From the NCBI GenBank assembly GCA_965112735.1, contig OZ218950.1, positions 6,882,001-6,946,000 on the forward strand: a stretch of DNA of 64,000 bases, given 5' to 3'. The notes below the pieces were generated by a model. That model was not told the DNA's origin, made no database searches, and was given only the letters and a program-made list of their open reading frames with translations. Below, piece after piece: positions 24,261 to 33,343 of the stretch; the stretch's first letter is position 1, and each line of letters opens with the position of its first letter. The DNA is from Phaeosaccion multiseriatum. Taxonomy: Eukaryota > Ochrophyta, other classes. The position numbers and the translations under genes are program-made.

Positions 24261-25832
24261 TTGGATGATCCCCTAGATGGGTTGGGATGTACCGCTCTGC
24301 TTTTGGCTGTAAAGAGGTGGAGGGGGGGTTTATTTGCGCTTTTACTGCAAGAAGGAGCGTCGCCGAACGTTTCAGAGCCTTCTGATGGCACTACTCCATT
24401 GCTTCACGCCACTAACGATGCGGCCATTGTGCAACAGCTTCTCTCTGCTGGTGCTGAGGTGGATGGAAGAATGGCCGATGGACAAGCGCCTCTCATGGGT
24501 ACATCTTGTTGGGGTCTAGTGCGGTCGTGAACAAGCTTCTGTCCGCCGGCGCCGAGGTGGACTAGTGTAGCGGAAAGCGAAAGGCGGTACAGCCTTGATG
24601 GATGCTTCCAAGCTAAAGCATCATGTTGTGGTGCAGCAGCTTCGTGCAGCTATTACCCCCCTGACAAGGTTCTGAGGCGACCCAGGTCCAGGTTCTGGCC
24701 GGCGCCAGCCGGCCAGGTTCCAGGTTCTGGGGGAAAACCATGTAATACGGCAATGATGAGGGCCAAGGCTGCTCTGCCAAGCCTCGCCAGCGGGTGTCAG
24801 GGGCCGAGTGCACAGGTGGATAAGACTGACGCCTTGTTGACAGCCGCTTGTGGAGAGGGGATGTTGCGGTGGTGGGCCACCTTCTTTCAGCCGGCGCCGA
24901 GGTCGACAAGGCGCTTTTGGAAGGCGGAATGGCCTTGATTTGTACTTCCAGCCAGGACATCATTCAGTGGTGCAGCAGCTGCAATCAGCCGGTATACATA
25001 GATTGATGACACAGATAGGGAAGGCCGCACACCCTTGTTTATGGCAGCACAAGAAGGACATGGCAGGGTCACGCAGCTACTGCTCACCTACGGGGCAGAT
25101 GCGAGTTTGGAGGACAGGAACGGAGGGTCTCCGCTTGGAGCGAGCTTAAAGGGTCATGAACTCGTGGTGGAGCAGCTCATCACAGCCAGCGCCCATCTCA
25201 ATAGCCGTGCGGGTATGGGAAGGAGCACTCCTTTGGTGCAAGCGTCTTTCGATGGACACCGAGGTGTTGTGCGAAGGTTGCTGTGGGCCGGCGCACAGGT
25301 GAATCTGAGTGGTGACGGGTGTGGAGCGTTACACTTGACATCCAAGGATGGTCGTGCTCGTGTCTGGGAGGAATTCACATCAGGAGGTGCTGGTGTGGAT
25401 ATACTGACTACTAGCCAGCGGTTCAGCGTCACCGCTTTGTTATTGGCTACCTACTTGTTTATGGCCATGGAGCCGTGGCCCATGAGCTCCTATCTGCGGG
25501 GGTGGATCCTGACAATGAGGGTGAGGGTCCTGCATCTGCTGAGACGCCCTAGTTTCACGCTGTATGGAAGAGCCACGGCGGGGCCGGCACTGCAGCTGCT
25601 CTCAGGAGGGGCCTCGCTGGCAAACGGTCGGACTCGGGCACAAGAGGAGGTGAACAGGATGGCCGCATTCCACTGCCTTCTGGCCGCGGACAGACAGCAC
25701 TTTGCGTCACAAAGCGCGCTGGACCTGATGCGGGGCACTGACCCTCTCTTTGGCAAGGAAGGCAGGTTGAAGGTGTCGCAGAGAGAGCTTTGCCAGGAGG
25801 TGCTGCAGGATGTGGCGTCTGAGACGGGCTGA
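24261..25832 (+). pseudogene. decayed ankyrin-repeat gene interrupted by a MITE-like element
   Basis: At least six ankyrin-type repeats are readable, but in different frames. 24261-24530: GCTALLLAVKR, TTPLLHATNDAAIVQQLLSA and GAEVDGRMADGQAPL. About 24530-24560: VNKLLSAGAEVD, then a stop. 24570-24655: GTALMDASKLKHHVVVQQL. After a 150-bp insertion: AQVDKTDALLTAACGEG (24800-24860), then in another frame DVAVVGHLLSAGAEVDKALL, then HHSVVQQLQSAG, then from 25035 a longer frame (MAAQEGHGRVTQLLLTYGAD, DGHRGVVRRLLWAGAQV) ending at 25832. The repeated frame changes, internal stops and the insertion argue for a pseudogene rather than introns. The last frame might still be expressed as a short protein. 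Confidence 0.75.
24656..24807. mobile_element. MITE-like element, copy 1
   Basis: 152 bp with inverted ends: left CCCCCTGACA, right TGTCAGGGGCCGA. It shares with the copy at 27727-27916 the blocks TTCTGAGGCGACCC, GGCCGGCGCCAGCCGGCC, AGGTTCCAGGTTCTGGGGGA and CAATGATGAGGGCCAA. No coding capacity. It splits a readable ankyrin repeat. Confidence 0.78.
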
Positions 25833-26864
25833 TGAAAGAGGCCTCTCGCCTGCCTTGTGGTCAGGGCGTGGGGAATGGGTGGGTTAGATGGCGTTTAATG
25901 GTGATGGCCTGCGTCGAGGGAGAGACGCCGAGCAGAGGAATTAATCATCAGCTTGGCTTCGCTCCTCAGATGCGCACCGTGGGTATATGCACCACGGCGA
26001 GTGGAAGGTCAGATGGCGAATCTGTGCTCTCCGTGGTTTGAGGGGCCGCACACGTAATGAAAGGGTACTGTGAGCTCCACACATAGACCGTGTGCTTGGT
26101 CCTTGCGACATGCCCTTGTGAGAGAGATTGCTGAGTAACGCCAGAGAAAGCCCAATCGGTGCAGTAGAGAACCAGAGAGGGAGAGCCCCGGAGGTGCGTG
26201 TGGGCCAGATGGCTCACAGCAACGCACTATGGAAAGCTTGGGGCAGCTTGCGCAGACCAGCGAGCACAGGCAAGGACGGGCAGAAGCCTTGCTCTCTTCC
26301 AAATAAGAGTCACTACCAGGTATCGTAAGTTTTAAGTTTTGATAACTTCATTTTGATGGTACAATCGTAAAGTTCCTGCGATCCCCTACCGGGCACACGC
26401 CATCCCGTCCTGATTTACACTTGTCCTCCTCCGGACTAAAGAGTATATACAATAACTTAACATTTCCTTGCGCGCTCAATGTATCGCACAGGGTCCAATG
26501 AGATCCTACCCAATGGTGTTCGAAATCACGCCCCCCCCCCCCCCTTGCATCTCCCTGCTGGAAGAAGAATAGCACACGTCCCTCAGCGGGCATTCGTTTA
26601 CCGTCTGTGCTATCCTATATCCGGACCTGTGGTAAGCCAGCTGGTGCGCAGTGAACAGTCCTCCTGCTCGCATGCGAAAAGCCTGGAAAGCAAGCATACT
26701 CGCTGTCCACAATGAAGGCGCCATGCACCCACGCCACCCATCCCTGCTATCGATAAAACAGCCCCGCGAGAGGATTACTCATCCACTCGCGCCGTCATCA
26801 ACCGTAATATGCCGAACACATTCAAACTCCCCCCGCTCGCTCCTCCCTTCAGGTGCTGAGTGCA
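25833..26864. other. intergenic region
   Basis: Ordinary composition with little repeat content; a poly-C run lies at 26530-26545. No gene or RNA is recognised. Confidence 0.5.
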
Positions 26865-27072
26865 CTACTCCACACCAAGGACCATGTCCTGCATGTGGCG
26901 GCGCGCGTTAGAGCACAGTTCGCTGGTGCTGGTCCACACCTGCGACCTAATGAATGAGTCGTAGTCGAGGAAGTGCGGGATGTGCCGGTACTCGAGTTCC
27001 GGGCTAAAAGACACCCGCAACTTCTTCTCTCTGCTCCTCCCGCTGCGGCTGCTGATGCTACTGGTGCTGGTG

Positions 27073-27112
<40 letters not shown>

Positions 27113-27368
27113 CGCCGGAGTGCAAGTCGCCGGTGCTAGCCACTCGCCTCGGGGAGGACGCTGCAGGAGCGTGAGTGTACAGGGCAATCGCGTCCAAGAT
27201 GCTGCCCGTGCTCCTTCGCCTGTTGCTCCTGAATGAAGCCGCCCTCTTCTCCGACTCCCGCTGCTCGTCGTCCTCAGGCTGGCTACTTCGCCGTCTCAGG
27301 AGAAGCCCGGTGGCAACTGCGGCCGTGGCGAGGAAGACGGACAAGAGGTTCCCTCCTCCAGTTGACAT
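26865..27368 (-). CDS. uncharacterised membrane-anchored protein with RVSF motif
   Basis: Single exon, 167 residues from the ATG at 27368 to TAG. The N-terminus has a 19-residue hydrophobic segment (NLLSVFLATAAVATGLLL) followed by RRR, so a signal anchor with the rest probably cytosolic. The middle is basic and Ser-rich, with a run of about 11 Ser. The C-terminal 55 residues are well structured: KKLRVSFSPELEYRHIPHFL, then DYDSFIRSQVW. R-V-S-F preceded by lysines fits the protein phosphatase 1 docking consensus (RVxF), and the following acidic/aromatic stretch vaguely resembles PP1 regulatory subunits. That is inference from a short motif. No family is recognised. The upstream frame is open back to a GTG at 27431. 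Confidence 0.6.
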
Positions 27369-27726
27369 AGCGGGCCGTTCCTTCCTTCTTTCTGACAAAA
27401 CCTCTCTCGCCCTCCAATTCTCTTGATCCACGTGTTAGGCTCACATGAGTACCGAAGAACTCCAGCAAATACAGCTGTAGCTCCCTTCTTTATTCGCCCT
27501 TCCTATCCCTGCACCTCTTGCTGCCCTCCCTGCTCTTTTCTGTTGTTGGTTTGACTGTTCAAGGCGATTGTTCAAGGGTGGGGCTGTGACGCGTCAGCAC
27601 AAAATATTTCATGTCAATGAAGTCACGTATGTCAATGGTGGTTGTGTTTGGGCTTCAATTCCCTTCTCCCATTGACACAGACTATGAAGATACCAGCCGT
27701 TTTATTTCGGTCTAATTCAGGCAGTG

Positions 27727-27916
27727 TCGGCCCCTGACATGCTTCTGAGGCGACCCTGCTTCCTGCTTCTGGCCGGCGCCAGCCGGCCAGGCAGGTTCCA
27801 GGTTCTGGGGGAAAGCCATGTAATAAGGCAATGATGAGGGCCAATGCTTGGTCGGCGCCAGCCGGCCTGCTTCCTGCTTCTGGGCTGGCCTGTCTCAGAA
27901 GAATGTCAGGGGCCGA
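27727..27916. mobile_element. MITE-like element, copy 2
   Basis: 190 bp, with 13-bp terminal inverted repeats TCGGCCCCTGACA (27727-27739) and TGTCAGGGGCCGA (27904-27916). CAGTG flanks both sides (27722-27726 and 27918-27922), a possible 5-bp target duplication with one base of offset. The interior repeats GGCGCCAGCCGGCC and CTGCTTCCTGCTTCTGG. There is no open frame. It shares most blocks with copy 1. Confidence 0.82.
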
Positions 27917-28699
27917 ACAGTGGGTGGGAGGGTATCGGTTCAGTGACAAGGCCGTGTAGGAGGCAAAGGGAAGAAAGGAATGAGATAAGATAAGCGTAAG
28001 GACTAAGGACATCATCAGGAAGGGAGGGAAGATTAGGCATTAGCAACGTCTATCAAAACATACTTTTCCACTTGATCAACTCTTATACGCACATCGTAGA
28101 GAACTTGGAGTGAGCTGTAGGCCACTAGGTGGCTACTGAGAGCTGTTCCGGGAAGGGTCGTCACTGCCCTTGGCTCGGAGGCTTACACAGTCCACTGTTG
28201 TGTGTGTGTACAACATACAGCTCGTACTTCTCCTCCAAATGCTAGTGCTACCACTGGTGGTGCTAGTAGTGGGCATAACCTGCTCCTTGTTGGGACATGC
28301 TGAGAGTGGCAAACTAGGAGGAGTGAGGCGAGAAGGCAGCAGTAATGACATGTCCTCACCGGGAGCGAGGACAAACCCCGAGCTGGGCACATGAATTGAA
28401 GCGCATGATGCCCAGGAACAAGGTAGGGAGATGCCGAAGAACCAGCTCTGAAGTTTCTCCCTTCGCTGGCAGCCATACCCACTCTCACAAAGAGACCACC
28501 CTGGTGTTCGCGTGACAATTGACCCTGTCAAGCGATCGGCAGGAAGCTTGGCCTCTGCGCCTACCCGCCTGGCGAAAGTACAGAGTCGCTGCGCAAGAAT
28601 CAACGTTGAAACAGGCAACGGGTGCCGCCACACGCATCCGGCCCCGCACCTCTTTTCGACTCTTCTTCTTCTGTCGGCCCTGCATGATTATGGTAGTAT

Positions 28700-28830
28700 G
28701 CGCCGACCATAATCAGTAATCAGGCCGGGTTCCGGTCATAATCAATAATCAGGTCGGCTGGAGCCGACCATAATCAGTAATCAGACCTGGCGCCGGCCAT
28801 AATCAATAGTCAGGCCGGCTGCGCCGGCTC
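28700..28830. repeat. 30-bp tandem repeat with CCGGC arms, four copies
   Basis: Four units of the form CCGACCATAATCAGTAATCAGG, starting near 28703, 28732, 28764 and 28793 (spacing 29, 32, 29 bp), separated by GC-rich CCGGC/GCCGG arms that could pair. Units 1 and 3 read CAGTAATC; units 2 and 4 read CAATAATC or CAATAGTC. Confidence 0.85.
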
Positions 28831-29265
28831 TAGAACAGGAACTCCAGGGTCTACAACTGTATCTTCTGGGCATCCAACAGGCCGGGGAAACAGAAAATAC
28901 GCAAACAGGTCAGGCAGTAAAGGTGGAATCAGCCCTGGAGAAACCATATATTAGTTGTCAGGGACAGCGTAGACGGTTGCCGAAGGCATTTCTCTCCTCC
29001 CCTCACCTTTCCAGGGAGGCAGATGTTCCGGAAAAAAATATGGCCTTTTACCAGCCCCGCTATTAAAGCAATGTAAGTCGCATCTGCCACCACCACTGGC
29101 AAAGGTATTTCGCTTGCACCTCTCAAAGGTGGCGCAGGGGTTGGCGGCAAAAGCTCTCACTGACATATGTAAAAGAAAGTTACGTAATCTTATCCAAACC
29201 CAGGGGGGCGAGCTGCATTTGTGGGGAGGGAGCCTAGACACGGGTTAGAGAGAGGCTTGCGCAAC

Positions 29266-31668
29266 ATGGGCATCATCAAAGGGGGGAAGGTGGTCGTGCT
29301 TATGGCGGGACGCTACGCAGGCCGCAAGGCCGTCGTGGTGAAGCCCTACGACGATGGGAGCGGCGAGCGCAAGTTCAGCCACGCTTTGGTAGCAGGCATC
29401 GATAGGTACGACTCGTTTCAGCAGGGCAGCATTGGGGCAAGGGTGGCAGAAGGCAGGCCAGGAGTAGGCACAGAAGCTGCTCTGGGTTTTGGTGTCTTCC
29501 CCTGTTGATGGTGCGGCGGTGGGGGGGTGAAGGAGGAGGACGGGAGGAGATGTCTTGCGGAGCAGTGGCTCAGGCTTCAGATAGAGGGTGGAAGGGGGAG
29601 GAAGGGCGTTGAAGTGCGCCTTCCTAACTTCTTCCTGGTCGTACGATGAGTTGTTCTCACCCTCCTCGTGCTGCCGCACTGCCGCTGCACTGCTTCCCTC
29701 CTTCACCACCACCAGGTACCCACGAAGGGTGACTCGCGCCATGTCAAAGACCAAGCGCGCAAAGCGCAGCAAGGTCAAGCCTTTTGTGAAGTTTGTCAAC
29801 GTCAACCACATGATGCCAACCAGGTACGAGTCATGCCCCCTTTTTGTCCTCGCTGCTGCTGAACGTGGCCTTGGTTTTTTTATCCGAATGGGGAGCGGGG
29901 GGGGGGGGTTGTGTCTTTCATAGACTGCCCATCTTCGGAGTTCTCGGACGGACGACGGGGCTATTTCAATATCAGTGGTATCGGCGGCAGCAGCGAGAAA
30001 GTCGGAAGGAAAGGGGGTGCAGCTGAGGGATTGATCCCGGTAGAGACGGACCTCGAAGGCTTTTGGCAGCGTCCTCCAGGCTACGGGCTTTGCGAATCTG
30101 CGGCTTGCATATTTCCTCGGCCGCTGGTGGGGGGCTCTAACTGGCCTTTGGAGTTTTGACTACAGCAACAACGAGAGTAAGCTTCAAGCCCCACCTGCGA
30201 GTGGAGGAGCAGCGTCCAGCCTGTCTTGGACTGACCCCTGGGCCGTTGTTGGTATGGGGGGGCTTGCCACGGAGGGGAGGGGAGGGGAGGTGGGGAACGC
30301 AGCTCACACTGCGACTAACTGTCAGCGAGCGGTGCTGTTCAAGTTGATGTTAAATTTGCGATGGGTTCCATCTCATGCACAGTGTGTGGCGCGAGGGAGA
30401 GACGCCGATGAGGGAATGTCTCGTCGGGAGGGCGAAGGCAGGATGTCGGTGTACGCTCAAATCGCCGGGCTGCTACGCGAGGTGCTATCTCATGCGAGGA
30501 AGGCTGTTTCCAACCATGGCCCTAGGCACTGAGGAGCACCCCAGCTGCCGCTTCCTGCTGCTGCTACGCTGGGTTGTGGTAACGGGGCTGCTTTGTTGCG
30601 TCTCTCTCCCACTCTGGAGACTTTTCGCAAGGGGTTCAACAGAGGAGCCCCGTGTCCACAAGATCTCTTAGGCATTGGGTGTTGGGTTTTCGATACCCCC
30701 CCCCCCCCCTCCTCCCTGCCTTCCCTCTTTTGTGTTTTGTGACGAGGAGAGGACAGCCAGCACATCCGAGAGGGATGAGCAGCGGAGGCGGTAGGATAGA
30801 CAGCACATGGTAGAGCAGCGCCAGCCGGACGCACCAGTCTGAAGCACCAGGGAAAGAGAGAGACGGCGGCATGAATGGGCACACGAGGACGGAGATTGGT
30901 CTTACCGGCCAAAACCCTACTCCGTTGTGTTGGGAAGTCCAAGTCCCACCTACTCTTGTGTCTTTGTGAGCCTCCGCCCCCCCCCGCGCTCCAGTCGACT
31001 GACCCTCCTGCTCTTCCACACCCCTACACACACGCATTCACACGCTGCTGTCGCAAACCGTGAGCAGGTACCAGGTGGACATGGACCTGAAGAAGATCGT
31101 GGACGACGCAACCTTCAAGAGCGACAGGGTAGCCACCAAGAAGGTCAGTCAGTGCCCGCTCGATGCCCTTCATTCTCCTCTTGAGCTTCTCTCTCTCTCT
31201 CCCTCTGGCTCCGTCAGTTGTCGTCTTTCGGCCATCTTCTCGAGACGAAGAGGGCAGTGTTTTGACAGTCGTTCTTTCTTCTCCACCCTCCCCTGCCCTG
31301 CCCTGCCTTGTTTTGTCTTGTCGCGCTACGCCCCGTCTCCTTGTCCGCAGGCCGTGAAGAAGGTGTTCGAGGAGCGATACCTCAACCAGCCAACCGCAAG
31401 TACGTAATAGCACGTAACAGCACAGGAGTATGGACTGCACTGCTCAAGTAGAATGTCAAGTAGAATGTCGACGGGAGGGAGGGGGGGGGGAGGGACCGCA
31501 GCGCATCCTATCCGTTTATATGTATGCCTTTGTAGGCCTTTGTGGTTGTTTGTTTACCTTCGCTCTGCTATGTCTCTGCCCCTTTTGCCTCCAGCCTCTG
31601 CCCCACCCCCCGTGTATACGCCCCTCCTGACCCTCTTGTGTGCCCCGCCCTCCTTCCTGACACCTCCG

Positions 31669-31712
<44 letters not shown>

Positions 31713-31799
31713 TCCCTCTCCCTCTCCTCTTCAGGCAAGGCTGCCGTCACGAAGAAGGCCACGGGCACCAAGTACTTCTTCGAGAAGCTCCGATTCTGA
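29266..31799 (+). CDS. RPL27: 60S ribosomal protein eL27
   Basis: Five exons: 29266-29405, 29716-29823, 31068-31143, 31351-31399, 31735-31799 (TGA); 145 residues, against about 136 in animals. The N-terminal KOW-type block reads [20 protein letters not shown], followed by [46 protein letters not shown] and the terminal KYFFEKLRF. It is a structural component of the large ribosomal subunit in the cytosol. Intron 2 is unusually long (1.24 kb) for the window and could host an intronic RNA, though none is recognised. A likely polyadenylation signal, CAATAAAAAAGG, lies at about 31840. Two 5S rRNA genes follow 0.4 kb downstream. Confidence 0.95.
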
Positions 31800-31837
31800 T
31801 TGGGGCTGCGTACCGTAACCTCTCCCGTCTGTAATCA

Positions 31838-31850
31838 ACAATAAAAAAGG
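31838..31850 (+). terminator. polyadenylation signal of eL27
   Basis: CAACAATAAAAAAGG about 40 bp after the stop codon; AATAAA hexamer. Confidence 0.55.
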
Positions 31851-32223
31851 AATTTTCCACCAATCAAGCGCCAAGAGCAAGTGCATGTACTCAAGCGAGC
31901 GGGTTTGGCTGCTTTCCATCTGTGCGTTCTCTTTCCTGCCCAGTCCTGCCCACCCAAGCTTTTCTGGAATTTCTCATCGTCCCTCTTTTTGCCTCGAGTA
32001 TTCGAGTTGCTCTTGGATCGAGCTTGCTGATCGACACGCTCGCTTGCAGTTGTGCTCAGCAGTGACTCATACTGCGCGGCTCTCTGATCGTCAGGCGAAG
32101 GGGAAGGGGTCGTCTGCGACCGCCCCACCAGGCAGAGGAGAGGCAAAAAGCAACCGCAGAGGCTTAGACGTAAGTGTTAAGGATGAAAAGAGGAACAGAC
32201 ACCCCCCACCAAGCCAAAAAAAA

Positions 32224-32341
32224 ACAGACAGCACCGACGATTCCCACGTGGTCCCCCACCGTAGTACTAAATCGGCTCGACATCGCTTGATTTCCGAGAT
32301 CGGACGGGTTCGGGTATTCTCGATGTGATATGGCCGTCCGT
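32224..32341 (-). rRNA. 5S ribosomal RNA, copy 1
   Basis: 118 nt on the minus strand. It starts ACGGACGGCCATATCACATC and ends GGTGCTGTCTGT, so the ends pair as helix I (ACGGACGGC with GCTGTCTGT, with G-U pairs). The interior has CCCGAACCCGTCCGATCTCG and AAGCGATGTCGAGCC, then TAGTACTACGGTGGGGGACC, as in eukaryotic 5S. A T9 tract follows as the Pol III terminator. It differs from copy 2 by one base in the block after CTCGGAA (A instead of G). Confidence 0.95.
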
Positions 32342-32654
32342 GAATGACAGAGGCATCAGGCAGCTTTTATACAAGAAAAGTGAGTTTGGCCGTGGCAAGT
32401 TGTGGCCGTGGTCACTCACTCCAAAAAAAACCCCTCTTATCAGTGTCGGCTGACGTGTCGATACATTGAGGCGCCGATTGACTTTATGTCCCACTCCCGC
32501 CCTCCTCACCCTCCTCCTCCTCCTCCGCCTCCTCCTCCTCCCACCCCCTCCTCGGCCTCCTCCCTGCTGAGAGAGTGGTGGAGCGGCAGCCTCAGAGTCA
32601 TGTCCTGTTTGACAAAATGTGTCATATAGACACTGCCTGATGCCCCATATAATC
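32342..32654. promoter_or_regulatory. divergent 5S rRNA upstream region
   Basis: 313 bp between the two 5S genes. Both genes carry CTGCCTGATGCC ending 11 bp before the first transcribed base (32633-32644 on plus; 32352-32363 on minus). A TATA-like element precedes it (CATATA at 32623 on plus; TATAAAAG at 32371-32364 on minus). These look like upstream Pol III elements added to the internal promoter. Confidence 0.7.
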
Positions 32655-32772
32655 ACGGACGGCCATATCACATCGAGAATACCCGAACCCGTCCGATCTC
32701 GGAAGTCAAGCGATGTCGAGCCGATTTAGTACTACGGTGGGGGACCACGTGGGAATCGTCGGTGCTGTCTGT
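32655..32772 (+). rRNA. 5S ribosomal RNA, copy 2
   Basis: 118 nt on the plus strand, nearly identical to copy 1 (one difference) and in inverted orientation to it, 313 bp away. Same helix I ends. A T10 tract starts at the last base of the gene (32772-32781) and serves as terminator. Confidence 0.95.
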
Positions 32773-33343
32773 TTTTTTTTTGCATTTCTTCCTTCATTCC
32801 CCTTTCCTTCTTCCCTTACTCTCTCTCTCCCTTTCCTTTTACCTTTTACCTAAGAAATATGTGGTGTGTGTGAAGAAATATGTGGTGTGTGTGTGTGTGC
32901 GTGCGCGTGTGTCGAGAGCACGCTACAAGTGTAGGGGCCCTTTTCACTCTCCCTCCTGGACAGACAGCGCTCAACAAGCCCCCACCCGCGATGGCCGCGA
33001 GGAGGAGGAGGCGTCCATGGGAGCGAGGAAGCCGCGCACCGCCTCTCGTCCCGCTTGTGGGCAGGGAGGGCAAGGGGACGAGCAGCCCGGCAAGGGCACC
33101 CGTCGTGTGGCGAAGAAGCGAAAGATGCTCTGTGTGGGGGATGAGGCCCAGCTGCCCCCCCCAAACGGTTCCGCAGGTACTATTAACTCAAAATTCTCTT
33201 TCTAATTTCGAAGTACATCTAATGCAAAAAAAAAAGGGCATAATATATGTGGAAGGGCCCACAGAAGCAGCTCCACGTCAACCATCCACCCTAGGCCGAC
33301 CGTCTGCTGCCGTCCATTGCCATCTGTCGCCGTCTGCTGCCCT
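32773..33343. other. intergenic region with weak coding signal
   Basis: GT/TGTG repeats near 32880. 32960-33175 is open on plus and encodes a basic, Pro/Gly-rich peptide (AKKRKMLCVGDEAQLPPP), ending in a donor-like CAGGTACT at 33174. It could be an isolated exon, but no partner exon is found. The motif CTGCTGCCGTCCATTGCCAT lies at 33304-33323. Confidence 0.35.

Larger units (their letters stand above)
27369..29265. other. intergenic region with repeats
   Basis: 1.9 kb. It holds a MITE-like element (27727-27916) and a four-copy 30-bp repeat (28700-28830). Open frames such as 28133-28633 (-) have no recognisable motif. The eL27 promoter must lie in its right end. Confidence 0.55.

Noticed and set aside
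28133-28633. 166-codon open frame on minus
   Set aside because: No recognisable domain or splice sites; composition not clearly protein-like.
32402-32629. Open frame between the two 5S genes
   Set aside because: Poly-Pro from a CTC run; the region is better explained as Pol III upstream sequence.
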